From NCBI RefSeq assembly GCF_005502745.1, contig NZ_SCNL01000002.1, forward strand, positions 372,001-436,000: a stretch of DNA of 64,000 nt, read 5' to 3'. This document shows positions 55,906 to 64,000 of this stretch, piece by piece. This DNA comes from Sphingomonas sp. 3P27F8 (GTDB lineage: Bacteria; Pseudomonadota; Alphaproteobacteria; Sphingomonadales; Sphingomonadaceae). Position numbers and translations under genes: made by a program. Below the pieces are notes generated by a model, which saw nothing but the letters and a program-made list of their open reading frames with translations, searched no databases and was not told the DNA's origin. The first letter of the stretch is position 1. Each line of letters starts with the position of its first letter.

Positions 55906-57227
55906 CAGGCAAGCACCGTCGCGTCGCGCCTGGCGGCCACCCCAGCTGCTGGCGCGTCCCGGCGCAAGGCAGTCTCCAGCATGTCGAGCCCCTCATCAAC
56001 GATGGCGTCGGACGCGGTGAGCGGCACGAGAATGCGGATCGCCTCTCCCTTTGTGCCGCAGCTGAGCAGGATCAGCCCGGCAGCGAGCGCGCGCGCGCAC
56101 ACCGCCTTGGTTTCCGCTGGATCGAACCCGCCGGATGCGCTCAGTATGTCGAAGCCGATCATCGCGCCGAGCCCGCGGATGTTGTCGATCGGGACGAAGC
56201 CCTCCGCGCCGGCCATCTGCTCCAGCCGTTCCCGGATGCGCGAGCCCAGCATGTCCGCTCGGCCGATCAGCTCCTCCTCATCAATCACGTCCAGCACCGC
56301 CAGCGCGGCGGCGCAGGCGACAGGCGAGCCACCGTAGGTTCCGCCCAGCCCGCCGGGCTCCACCGCGTCCATCACCTCGGCACGGCCGATCACCGCCGAA
56401 AGCGGGAAACCGCCGGCTAGCGACTTAGCGGCGCAGATCAGGTCGGGCGCAACGCCGCTGTGCTCGATCGCGAACAACGCGCCGGTGCGCGCGAAGCCGG
56501 TCTGCACCTCGTCGGCGATCAGCAGGATGCCATGTGCGTCGCAGATTGCGCGAAGCTGCCGGAGCAGCGCCGGCGGCGCGACATGGAAGCCGCCCTCGCC
56601 CTGGATCGGTTCCAGGATGATCGCGGCGACCCGCTCCGGCTCCAGGTCCGCGGCGAACAGGGTGTGCAGCGCGTCGATCGAGCGTTCCACCGTGGCGCCG
56701 TCGCGGCCGGTGGGAAAGGGAATGTGGAATATCTCTCCGGGCATGGGCCCGAACATGCGCTTGTATGGCTGCACCTTGCCCGTCATCGCGGAGGCGAGCA
56801 GGGTCCGCCCGTGAAAGCCGCCGGCAAAGGCGATCACGCCGGACCGGCCCGTCGCCGCGCGGGCGATCTTAACGGCATTCTCCGTTGCTTCGGCTCCGGT
56901 CGTGAACAGGATGGTCTTGGCCGCCCCCGCGACGGGCGCACGCGCGTTCAGCCGTTCGGCGAGCTCGACATAGCTTTCGTAGGGCGAAACCTGGAAGGCG
57001 GTGTGGGTGAAGCGCGCCAGCTGCGCCTGAACCGCCGCCATCACGCGCGGGTGGCGATGGCCGGTGTTGAGCACGGCGATGCCGCCGGCGAAGTCCACAT
57101 AGCGGCGACCTTCGACGTCCCACAATTCTGCATTCTCCGACCGATCGGCATAGACGGCGGTCGCGGATCCGACGCCGCGCGGCACGGCAAGGATGCGGCG
57201 GCGCTCAAGTTCGGCATTGCTGGTCAC
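55905..57227 (-). CDS. gabT: 4-aminobutyrate aminotransferase
   Basis: A 440-residue class III PLP aminotransferase. NAELERRRILAVPRGVGS and VNTGHRHPRV-like patterns at the N-terminus are GabT/PuuE-type; ILLIADEVQTGFARTG and the lysine in CAAKSLAGGFPLSAVIG are the PLP site. It converts GABA plus 2-oxoglutarate to succinate semialdehyde. GTG at 57227 is preferred because an AGGAG lies eight bases before it and the family N-terminus begins there; the frame is open up to 57278. It is convergent to no gene and is followed by gabD. Confidence 0.88.
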   Translation of the reverse strand: MTSNAELERRRILAVPRGVGSATAVYADRSENAELWDVEGRRYVDFAGGIAVLNTGHRHPRVMAAVQAQLARFTHTAFQVSPYESYVELAERLNARAPVAGAAKTILFTTGAEATENAVKIARAATGRSGVIAFAGGFHGRTLLASAMTGKVQPYKRMFGPMPGEIFHIPFPTGRDGATVERSIDALHTLFAADLEPERVAAIILEPIQGEGGFHVAPPALLRQLRAICDAHGILLIADEVQTGFARTGALFAIEHSGVAPDLICAAKSLAGGFPLSAVIGRAEVMDAVEPGGLGGTYGGSPVACAAALAVLDVIDEEELIGRADMLGSRIRERLEQMAGAEGFVPIDNIRGLGAMIGFDILSASGGFDPAETKAVCARALAAGLILLSCGTKGEAIRILVPLTASDAIVDEGLDMLETALRRDAPAAGVAARRDATVLA

Positions 57228-57373
57228 GGGGTTACGCTCCTTCGCTCTTGCCCCGTGCCATCCTCCGCGTGCCGGCACCGGCGAAAGAGGTCAAGTTGTC
57301 CGGCTCTGGTGACTCCGGGTCACCAGCGGCACGTCCCGCCTCCGTTTCCTTTCAATGTGCGGGCGCCGGAGCG

Positions 57374-58330
57374 TCAACGCGCACCCGCCGCGAGTGCGGC
57401 GTCGCTGTCGAACACGGCGACCGCGCCCCATAACCAGCGGCGGAAGCGGGCGATCGCGGGCGAATTCCAGCGATCCTCGCGCGCAAGGAAGGTGTACGTA
57501 CCCAGCAGCACCGGCGCGAACTCTCCCTGCGCCAGCTTCACCTTGACCAGGCGGCCGGCGGCGAGATCGTCGCGCAGCAGCATCGTGTTCGCCAGCGTGA
57601 TGCCGTGGCCCTGTCGCGCCGCCGCCAGCGTCAGGTGCGCGTGCCAGAGGCGCGAGCCCGGCATGCGTTCGGGCACGGCCACGCCTTGCGCGGTCAGCCA
57701 GTGGCGCCATTCCAGATCGTTTTCCTCGTGCAGCAGCGGCATGTTCAGCAGGTCCGCTGGCGAGGTGATCGGCGGCAGCCCGGCCGCGCAGGCGGGGCTG
57801 GCCACCGGAAAGACCACCGGGCGGGCGACGTCCAGCCGGTAGACCACCTTGGGAAGGTCCACCTCCTCCCAGGTTCGCAGGTAGCGGATGTCGCCGTCGA
57901 CATCCTGCCCGCGGAAATCGGGGCTGTGATCCGACGGTCGGAAATCTACGTCGATGTCGCGGTTCGCATCGATGAACTCGCCAAGCCGGTCTGACAGCCA
58001 CAGCGAGGCGAAGCCGGGAATGCACTGCAGCCGAAGCTTCAGATCGTCGCCGACCTTGACCAGCGCGCCTGTTGCGGACGCGACCGCCCGAAGCGCCTCG
58101 TAGATCTGGCGGTGATACACCTCGCCCTTCTCGGTCAGGGAGTAACCGGCACCGTCGCGCACCACCAGCTCGACGCCGACCCATGCCTCGAGCGATCGGA
58201 TGTGCCGGCTGACGACCCCATGGTCGACCGTCAGTTCCTTGGCCGCGCGGCGGATGCCGCCCAGCCGCCCCACCGCCTCGAACGCGCGCAGCGCCGCCAG
58301 CGGCGGCAGGAGCCGGGAATCGATCAGCAT
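57374..58330 (-). CDS. LysR-family regulator (GcvA-like)
   Basis: A 318-residue LysR regulator with an N-terminal winged helix (LAALRAFEAVGRLGGIRRAAKEL, VSRHIRSLEAWVG) and a periplasmic-binding-like effector domain in the GcvA subgroup. ATG at 58330 starts the usual N-terminus. It lies 146 bases upstream of gabT on the same strand, so it may control gabT-gabD. No operator was identified for it. Confidence 0.85.
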   Translation of the reverse strand: MLIDSRLLPPLAALRAFEAVGRLGGIRRAAKELTVDHGVVSRHIRSLEAWVGVELVVRDGAGYSLTEKGEVYHRQIYEALRAVASATGALVKVGDDLKLRLQCIPGFASLWLSDRLGEFIDANRDIDVDFRPSDHSPDFRGQDVDGDIRYLRTWEEVDLPKVVYRLDVARPVVFPVASPACAAGLPPITSPADLLNMPLLHEENDLEWRHWLTAQGVAVPERMPGSRLWHAHLTLAAARQGHGITLANTMLLRDDLAAGRLVKVKLAQGEFAPVLLGTYTFLAREDRWNSPAIARFRRWLWGAVAVFDSDAALAAGAR

Positions 58331-58445
58331 GCTCGCATCCAAACCTTCGCAACGTGCCGGGCGGTCGCGATCCGGGACGTTGTCAGTCCCTGATCACGAG
58401 CCGATCCGGCGGAGTGGTGATGAAAGCACACCACTGCCCGCGCTT

Positions 58446-58557
58446 CCATCCCCGAAGGATGGGTGTCTGATACGATCCGGCGCCAGGCCCGGCTCTGGAC
58501 TCCATGAAGGGCGACCGATCGGCCCCGCGGGCAAACCCCATAGGGCGACGATCGGTC
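58446..58557 (-). terminator. Hairpins downstream of the DUF3237 operon
   Basis: CCATCC/GGATGG stem (58446-58462, five-base loop) and a 9-bp inverted repeat GACCGATCG/CGATCGGTC (58513-58521 and 58549-58557). Both follow the stop of the minus-strand DUF3237 gene at 58588 and precede the LysR gene. Confidence 0.5.
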
Positions 58558-58587
58558 CCGAGCTATCCGAAGGAAAGATGGGAGCGG

Positions 58588-59199
58588 TCAAACGAGCCGA
58601 TACACCTGAATCAATCGCCCGTTCTCTCCCGCTTTCTCCTTCACTCCGTACGCTGCGGGCACCGGATACGACAAGGTGCCGACGAAGATCGACTCCCTGA
58701 GCCAGCCATACTTCTTCCCCGGCACGTTGAACGTCGGAACGAGGCGGTACTTGTCCTCCGTATAGCCATATCCCTTGTTGTGGATGATGATCTGCACGCC
58801 ATCGTCGTTCTTCAGGCGATACAGGGCGTCGACCACGACCACGCCATCAGGGCGAATCACGGGGAAGTCGCCGCCGCCGGGGATGATCGTCCCCTTGATG
58901 CCCCTCCCCCGAAAGAACCCGCCGATCAACGGCCATACATCGTAGCGGTCCCCGTCCGCCGAAACCTGATCCGCCTTGTCTCCCATGAACTCTGGGTCGG
59001 AGCAGATCGGCACAATGTCCATGACCCATTCGAGGCCCGGAACATCGTAGGTCTTCGGAGCGCCACCGGGGGGCAATGGCGGAACATGGGGTTCGCGCCC
59101 GAGCGGCTCGGTCGCCGTAAGCCGCGTCGCCGGTCCCAAAAGCGTCGCGGGCGCGGCCAGCCCCATCCATCCCAGGGCGCTGCGACGCGAAATGGCCAT
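58588..59199 (-). CDS. Tat-exported DUF3237 protein
   Basis: A 203-residue protein. The N-terminus ISRRSALGWMGLAAPATLLG is a twin-arginine signal, and the remainder, with GLEWVMDIVPICSDPEF, GDFPVIRPDGVVVVDALY and YRLVPTFNVPGKKYGWL, fits the small beta-barrel DUF3237 domain. Members are found near aromatic and steroid degradation genes, but the function is unknown. ATG at 59199 follows GGAGG and touches the stop of the CocE-type hydrolase (TGATG). A lyase or carrier role in the periplasm for the product of that hydrolase is a guess. Confidence 0.78.
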   Translation of the reverse strand: MAISRRSALGWMGLAAPATLLGPATRLTATEPLGREPHVPPLPPGGAPKTYDVPGLEWVMDIVPICSDPEFMGDKADQVSADGDRYDVWPLIGGFFRGRGIKGTIIPGGGDFPVIRPDGVVVVDALYRLKNDDGVQIIIHNKGYGYTEDKYRLVPTFNVPGKKYGWLRESIFVGTLSYPVPAAYGVKEKAGENGRLIQVYRLV

Positions 59200-61115
59200 C
59201 AATTCTGTCCTCCGTTGGATGCCAGCGGGTCTGCCCGGCACGGTTGATGATGCACGGTGCCGCAGGCAGGCCGTTGCGCCGGCAGGTCCTTCGCGGAAAC
59301 CGTGCCGATCAGCAGGCGCGAGGGATGGTCTGCATCATGCAACACCTGGATCCGGGTGGGCACCGAATAGGGCGCGAACAGATTGCCACCGAACTGACTG
59401 GGCGTATCGATCCATAGACGCAGCCGTGAGCCCTTCCGGAATGCATGGCCGAATTTCTGGACCTCGATCCGTCCCAGCGTGGGCTGTCCGGGCACCAGTG
59501 CCAGCATCTTTTCGGGACGATCGACCGGCCATGGCCGGAGCGCGGTCGATTTCGTTTCATCCTGCAGGCGATCGGACAGGCGCAACCATCCGCGCTGGAC
59601 GTACATTTCCTGCCCGTCAGGCCGTACTTCGGTGATCGTCACCTGCACGTCCGCATCGGCGCCCGTGCTGACGACCCACAGATCCGCGCTGGCCGGGCCG
59701 TAGGCCACCATATCATCGGAAAGCGGCGCCGTCGTGTAGGCAAGGCTTCCTTTCCGCCACGCCGGATCCATCGGGCCCCAACTGTCCTTGCCGAATTCGT
59801 GGTCGACGGCCGGTCCGCGGACCGGATAGTCGAAGCCGTCGGCGGCTCCCTGCCCCTTCCCGTTCGCCACCAGCGTTCCGCCGGCATTCAAGGCCAAGCT
59901 GACCGGCTGGACTGCCATCGGAAACCGCTGGCTTTGAAACGTGAAGCCGGGGGACAGGTTCTCGAAAATGGCGTCCGCCGGCCCCGTGAAGGTGCTCTCC
60001 AGCCATACCTGGACGTGCGGCGTCTGTTCGAACCCGTTGTCGATACCTTTCACGAAGTGATCGAAGAACGCCACGAGCTGCTTGCGGAACCGCGTCGCGA
60101 CATACAGGTCGTGACCGCCATTGGTCTGCAGATACCAAAGCTGGTCCGGGTTCAGCGTTTCCTGGAAATAGCCCTGCCGGGCAATGACCGCCTCGTCCTG
60201 AAAGGCTTCCATGTTGAACACCGGAACGGAGATGTTCTTTGTCCGGGCGGCGAGATGGCGGATTTCGATATAGTCGTCGCGCAGAGGATGGCGGATCAGG
60301 ATGGCTGGTACGCGGTTCTTCTCGGCCGACTCATAGTTTTGAGCGATCTGCGACAAACAGCGCTGATCGTTCTCAGCCTTCGCACTCTCCTTCGCCGCAT
60401 CCCATCGCGAATGAAGATAATCCCACCAGCCGTCGACGAATCCGGGAGCCGGAACGCCGCCGGGCGCCCAGGAATCGAGCCGGGCATCGCCCAGCACCAT
60501 GCCTGGCGCTATAGCCTTGAGATGGGGTGGCCGCTCCGCAGCCGTGGCGATCTGCGACATTCCGGCCCATGACCAATTGGCCATGCCGACCGCGCCATTC
60601 GACCACGGCTGCTTCGCGATCCACTCGATCGCGTCATATCCATCCTCGCCGTAGGATCGCGCCAGGAATTCGAATTGTCCTTCCGAGCAACCGGTGCCCC
60701 GCGCCTGTAGTCCGAGCACGGCATAGCCCGCTTCGACCAATGTCCTGTCGAGGTTGACCGACATGGCCGTATTGTCGTTCATATAGGCCTTGCCACCGAT
60801 CGACCCGGGATCGTAGCCAGAATAGTTTACGATGACCGGAAACGGCCCTTTGCCCTTCGGCAGAAGAACGCTGTAGCGCAGCTGTGTACCATCACGGGCG
60901 GGAAGATACCCGCGCAACCGCTTCGAAAAAAACGGTCGATGGATCTTGATCTCCGGCGCCATTTCCGACGGATCCTGGCTCTTCGCGACCGGAACCTGCG
61001 CCTGGGCTGACGCTTCGCTGGCGGCGGCCAGATTGCAAGCCGCCATACAAATCGACAGGGAGCCTGCGCCAAGGCGCATCTTGTTCCTGATCGACCATCT
61101 CCTGACACGTGGCAT
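59199..61115 (-). CDS. CocE/NonD-family hydrolase
   Basis: A 638-residue S15-type hydrolase. Order: signal-like N-terminus (LGAGSLSICMAACNLAAASEASA), an alpha/beta domain (GYLPARDGTQLRYSVLLPKGKGPFP; NYSGYDPGS; RGTGCSEGQFE), a nucleophile region GMANWSWAGMS, and a C-terminal jelly-roll domain (GSRLRLWIDTPSQFGGNLF). The usual nucleophile motif GxSYxG is here WSWAG, with serine retained. The histidine of the triad may be in GGHDLYVATRF. It should hydrolyse an ester or amide in the periplasm, on a compound taken in by the TonB receptor encoded upstream. Confidence 0.82.
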   Translation of the reverse strand: MPRVRRWSIRNKMRLGAGSLSICMAACNLAAASEASAQAQVPVAKSQDPSEMAPEIKIHRPFFSKRLRGYLPARDGTQLRYSVLLPKGKGPFPVIVNYSGYDPGSIGGKAYMNDNTAMSVNLDRTLVEAGYAVLGLQARGTGCSEGQFEFLARSYGEDGYDAIEWIAKQPWSNGAVGMANWSWAGMSQIATAAERPPHLKAIAPGMVLGDARLDSWAPGGVPAPGFVDGWWDYLHSRWDAAKESAKAENDQRCLSQIAQNYESAEKNRVPAILIRHPLRDDYIEIRHLAARTKNISVPVFNMEAFQDEAVIARQGYFQETLNPDQLWYLQTNGGHDLYVATRFRKQLVAFFDHFVKGIDNGFEQTPHVQVWLESTFTGPADAIFENLSPGFTFQSQRFPMAVQPVSLALNAGGTLVANGKGQGAADGFDYPVRGPAVDHEFGKDSWGPMDPAWRKGSLAYTTAPLSDDMVAYGPASADLWVVSTGADADVQVTITEVRPDGQEMYVQRGWLRLSDRLQDETKSTALRPWPVDRPEKMLALVPGQPTLGRIEVQKFGHAFRKGSRLRLWIDTPSQFGGNLFAPYSVPTRIQVLHDADHPSRLLIGTVSAKDLPAQRPACGTVHHQPCRADPLASNGGQN

Positions 61116-61133
61116 AATGGTTCTTAACTCCGA

Positions 61134-63569
61134 TCAATAGCGGAAATCGATCGACGCGCCGATCGTACGAGGTGTGAATGTATTCGCCGTGAACAATGTC
61201 GTGGCGGTTGAGTCTCTATACTGAAACAGCAACGGCCTTGAATTCGTAAGATTCTGTACGAATATCGCAAACTCCAGATCACCCATCGCAATCGTCGCAC
61301 GACCGTTTACTTGGTTTGTCGCGGGGTTATAAACACGAAGCGGATCGAAATTAACCGCGCGGGGATCATCCGAGGTGAATGGGCCGTTATTCTTGCTGCG
61401 ATAGATATTTTCTATTCTGATCTTGGCCTTTGAAGTGCCGACATCGAAGCTATATTCGGCAGATGCGCTCAGGTTCCAGGGTGATTGATAGGGATTAACC
61501 TGATCTCCCTTACGTACAACCAGGCTTCCAGGATCACCCGCGGCGACGCCGGGTATCAGGACGGTCTTCGAAAACGTCGCTTTGGCATATGATACCGAAC
61601 CGGAGATCTTGAGGTTTCTCACAACGTCTAGATCAAGCGAAGCATCGAATCCGCTGACGGTCGCGTCTCCGGTATTGTCGATATAACCGAAGGCGCATGG
61701 AAATACGACATTCTGCTGTACGTTCTTCCATTTTACATAAAAGGCATCGACGTCGAACCGGATCTTCCTGCCGATGCGCCCTTTCGAACCAGCTTCGAAG
61801 CTGTTTACATAGTCACTATTGTATGTCTGCTTGAAGATATTGGAGACGCCACACGTCGATGAGATCGGCTGATTGGCGCCACCGATCCGATAGCCGCGGT
61901 TTGCAGATCCATACACCATCAGTGTCGGCGAGAACTTGTAGTCGAGCGCAACCTTGCCGGACCACGGAGTCTCACTTTGCCCGCCGGAGGAGGTCACCAG
62001 CGGTCCCCAAACCTGGGCCGCAGATAGAAATCCGGACTGTTCCTGATTATAGTCCGCCTTGTGGTGGGAAAGTCTGCCGCCAACCGTCAGCGTCAACTTG
62101 TCCGTCAGGCCAAGATCGGCCTGACCGAAAACTGAATATTGCTCGTCGGTCTGGGTGATCTGCGAATAGAGGATCGGATCGTTCAATCCTTGCGAATTCG
62201 GGAGCAGCGGCAGAATGTAGTTTTGAACGACGAAGGGAGAGGTCGCGCGTTGAAAATCGGTCTGCTCGGTGTGAAGATAGAACAGGCCGGCAGTCCACTT
62301 GAACGGACCACCCCCATCGCTGGAAATCCGTACTTCCTGTGTTATCGATTTCAGGCTGGTGCGGATATCCTGCGGGCCTGCCTGGTCGTAACTGGTGGGA
62401 TATTCGGGCCCGTTCGGATTCCCGTAACCCGGCACGATGATGGGGCCGTTCTCGTCAAATCCGGTCACCGTGCCGAAGAACGCGCCGTTGATCTGGGTCG
62501 TGTCGGACAGCAGCTTGCCCCGACGGTCGACATACGATGTTATCGAGGTAAGCGTCGCCCCGCCCAATCCGACTTCGACCTTCAGCGATGGGAGGATCAC
62601 GCGGTCCGAGAACGGCTGACGCAAGAGGCGGCCGTTCAGAAAGACACCATTCTTCGGATCGGCGATGTTGCGGGTCTGCAGGCTATCGGCGGGCTGGGGC
62701 GCCGAAAGATAGAACAGCGGAGCATCGGCGTTCGTCTGACGCTGGAAATAGATTGCGGGGGTGATGGTGATCCCGTCGCTTGGCACGAAGGCGAACGCGA
62801 GCCGTCCGGCATATGCGTTTGCGCTATTCGTGTTCTTGATCAGGACATCGCCGGTGAGCGGATTGATCCGATCGATGTATCCCCCGTCGTGGCGGGTCCA
62901 GAAGCTGGCGCGGAAACCTAATTTCCCTTCGATGATCGGAGCGCCGACAGCAACGCCCGCCTCCAAATTCGTGCCGCCGCCATCGATAAAGCCGATTTCG
63001 CTTCGCGCAGTCGCGCTCACGCCTGAAACTTTCGGGGATGGCGTGATGAAGCGGATGGCGCCGCCTTCCGCGCCGGCGCCGAACAGGCTTCCTTGCGGCC
63101 CGCGCAGAACCTCCACACGCTCGAGATCGAACAGGGCGGGGTAAGGATTGCCGAAATAGGACAGCGCCGCGACGCGCGACTGCACCGGGGTATCGTCGAT
63201 ATATACACCGGTCGTCGAAGTCCCGATCGTCGAGGCGATCCCGCGGATCGAGACGAATGTCTGCGTTCCCGCACCGAAGCCCGCCGATTGATCGAATTGC
63301 ACGCCGGGCGACTTCTGGGCGAGATCGATCATCGACTTCACGCCCGATTCGCGCAGGTCGTCGCCTGTGTAGGCGGCGATGCTGATGGGGACGGTCGAGA
63401 GCGCCTCGCTACGCCGGTTCGCGGTCACCACGATGTCGGCGGCGGCGCCGCTGTTGTCATTCGCCTTCTCGGCCCGCGCGGGCGTGGCCGTCTGGGCGCC
63501 GGCCTGATTGGCATATGACGCTGCAAGCAATGCGCAGAGTGCGACGTGCCGTTTGAAATAGCCCTTCAC
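61134..63569 (-). CDS. TonB-dependent receptor
   Basis: An 811-residue outer-membrane receptor. A signal peptide (HVALCALLAASYANQAGA) is followed by the TonB box-like DIVVTANRRSEALSTVPISI, a plug domain (VSIRGIASTIG, VLRGPQGSLFGAGAEGGAIRF) and a barrel ending in the typical FTPRTIGASIDFRY. It is in the FecA/IroN-like group common in sphingomonads and imports an unknown substrate. The GTG start at 63569 with GGGGAG upstream is preferred; longer upstream frame has no coding character. The hydrolase gene follows after 18 bases. Confidence 0.9.
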   Translation of the reverse strand: MKGYFKRHVALCALLAASYANQAGAQTATPARAEKANDNSGAAADIVVTANRRSEALSTVPISIAAYTGDDLRESGVKSMIDLAQKSPGVQFDQSAGFGAGTQTFVSIRGIASTIGTSTTGVYIDDTPVQSRVAALSYFGNPYPALFDLERVEVLRGPQGSLFGAGAEGGAIRFITPSPKVSGVSATARSEIGFIDGGGTNLEAGVAVGAPIIEGKLGFRASFWTRHDGGYIDRINPLTGDVLIKNTNSANAYAGRLAFAFVPSDGITITPAIYFQRQTNADAPLFYLSAPQPADSLQTRNIADPKNGVFLNGRLLRQPFSDRVILPSLKVEVGLGGATLTSITSYVDRRGKLLSDTTQINGAFFGTVTGFDENGPIIVPGYGNPNGPEYPTSYDQAGPQDIRTSLKSITQEVRISSDGGGPFKWTAGLFYLHTEQTDFQRATSPFVVQNYILPLLPNSQGLNDPILYSQITQTDEQYSVFGQADLGLTDKLTLTVGGRLSHHKADYNQEQSGFLSAAQVWGPLVTSSGGQSETPWSGKVALDYKFSPTLMVYGSANRGYRIGGANQPISSTCGVSNIFKQTYNSDYVNSFEAGSKGRIGRKIRFDVDAFYVKWKNVQQNVVFPCAFGYIDNTGDATVSGFDASLDLDVVRNLKISGSVSYAKATFSKTVLIPGVAAGDPGSLVVRKGDQVNPYQSPWNLSASAEYSFDVGTSKAKIRIENIYRSKNNGPFTSDDPRAVNFDPLRVYNPATNQVNGRATIAMGDLEFAIFVQNLTNSRPLLFQYRDSTATTLFTANTFTPRTIGASIDFRY

Positions 63570-64000
63570 TGTCAACTCCCCTATCCGGCCCAACCTCTTA
63601 ACCCGTCGCAGATCCCCAGTGGTGCCATCGGCGCCCACTGCCTTCGTCGGATCGGTGCCATTTGGAAACTGTGTCGACGTACGGGCAGATTTGGGGGAGT
63701 GGCCAACAAGATCATCAATGGTGCATTCCAGACACCACGCCCCGCGGCTCGGTTCCATCGGGCGACCCGCGCGATGATCCAGGTCGTGCCCCAGGTCAAA
63801 GGCCTTATCCCATGACCGAGGCTGCGCAATGCCCCGGAGAGGTGCCGTCAGCCTGACGCCAGCCGCTATCCACACGATGCAGGTCGGTCTTTCAACGCGT
63901 TGGCCTGGCTTGCAAGGCTCTGCCACTCGTCCGGCGCGGCGGTCCCGCTCCCCTTCTCCGCCCGTCGTCATCTCCGACTTGACGTTGCGCGCGCCGCCCC
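63570..64000. other. Upstream region of the TonB receptor, no gene recognised
   Basis: This stretch at the right edge has open frames on both strands without recognisable domains, so it is treated as promoter and leader of the TonB receptor operon. Nothing else can be supported. Confidence 0.4.

Noticed and set aside
63570..63971. Upstream extension of the TonB receptor frame
   Set aside because: No signal peptide or domain; the GTG at 63569 has a Shine-Dalgarno sequence and begins a signal peptide.

Overview
The window is a high-GC, gene-dense chromosomal segment, most likely from a Sphingomonadaceae alphaproteobacterium (Sphingomonas, Novosphingobium or Sphingobium). The main reason is a Sphingobium SYK-6-type lignin-monomer pathway: ADP-forming feruloyl-CoA synthetase, LigM-type tetrahydrofolate-dependent O-demethylase, and the LigABCIJKU protocatechuate 4,5-cleavage route. 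Several TonB receptors and densely overlapping start/stop codons fit this. No tRNA, rRNA, CRISPR array or intact insertion sequence was seen.

Layout. 1-10 kb: a minus-strand operon (DUF4345 protein, sulfatase, TetR, HCCA-isomerase-like protein), a divergent metallo-hydrolase, a membrane diguanylate cyclase, and a tesA / ybbA-ybbP divergent module with overlapping starts. 10-14 kb: a glutathione transferase, a decayed symporter fragment, and mesX-mesD (B12-independent core methionine synthase) behind a cobalamin riboswitch. 14-38 kb: an aromatic catabolism island with aromatic-acid MFS transporter, ferB, ferA, a MarR (FerC-like) regulator with three matching operators, an aromatic aldehyde dehydrogenase (LigV-like), a MetE-like protein, IclR, ligM, metF, purU, pobA, ligC, ligB, ligA, ligJ, a DUF1932 dehydrogenase, a LysR regulator with two HTH domains, and ligK-ligU-ligI. 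Together these take ferulate and p-coumarate through vanillate or 4-hydroxybenzoate to protocatechuate and on to pyruvate and oxaloacetate. The methyl group goes to folate and can be oxidised (MetF, PurU) or probably used for methionine.

38-58 kb: a polyamine catabolism island. spdH, cytochrome c and an IorAB-type molybdenum hydroxylase are followed by GntR, a beta-alanine:pyruvate aminotransferase, a permease and mmsA (interrupted by an in-frame stop). Then come a second permease, puuA-puuB, puuD, gabT-gabD and a LysR. A shared GATCACAG motif sits before spdH, the second permease, puuA and puuD and suggests one regulon. 58-64 kb: a minus-strand operon of TonB receptor, CocE/NonD-type hydrolase and Tat-exported DUF3237 protein, whose substrate is unknown.

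Several remnants (symporter, benzoylformate decarboxylase/TonB scar, internally deleted TonB receptor, aminotransferase, an orphan cobalamin-riboswitch-like element) show deletion at the edges of the catabolic modules. All assignments come from reading the sequence and recalled family knowledge; no database search was run.
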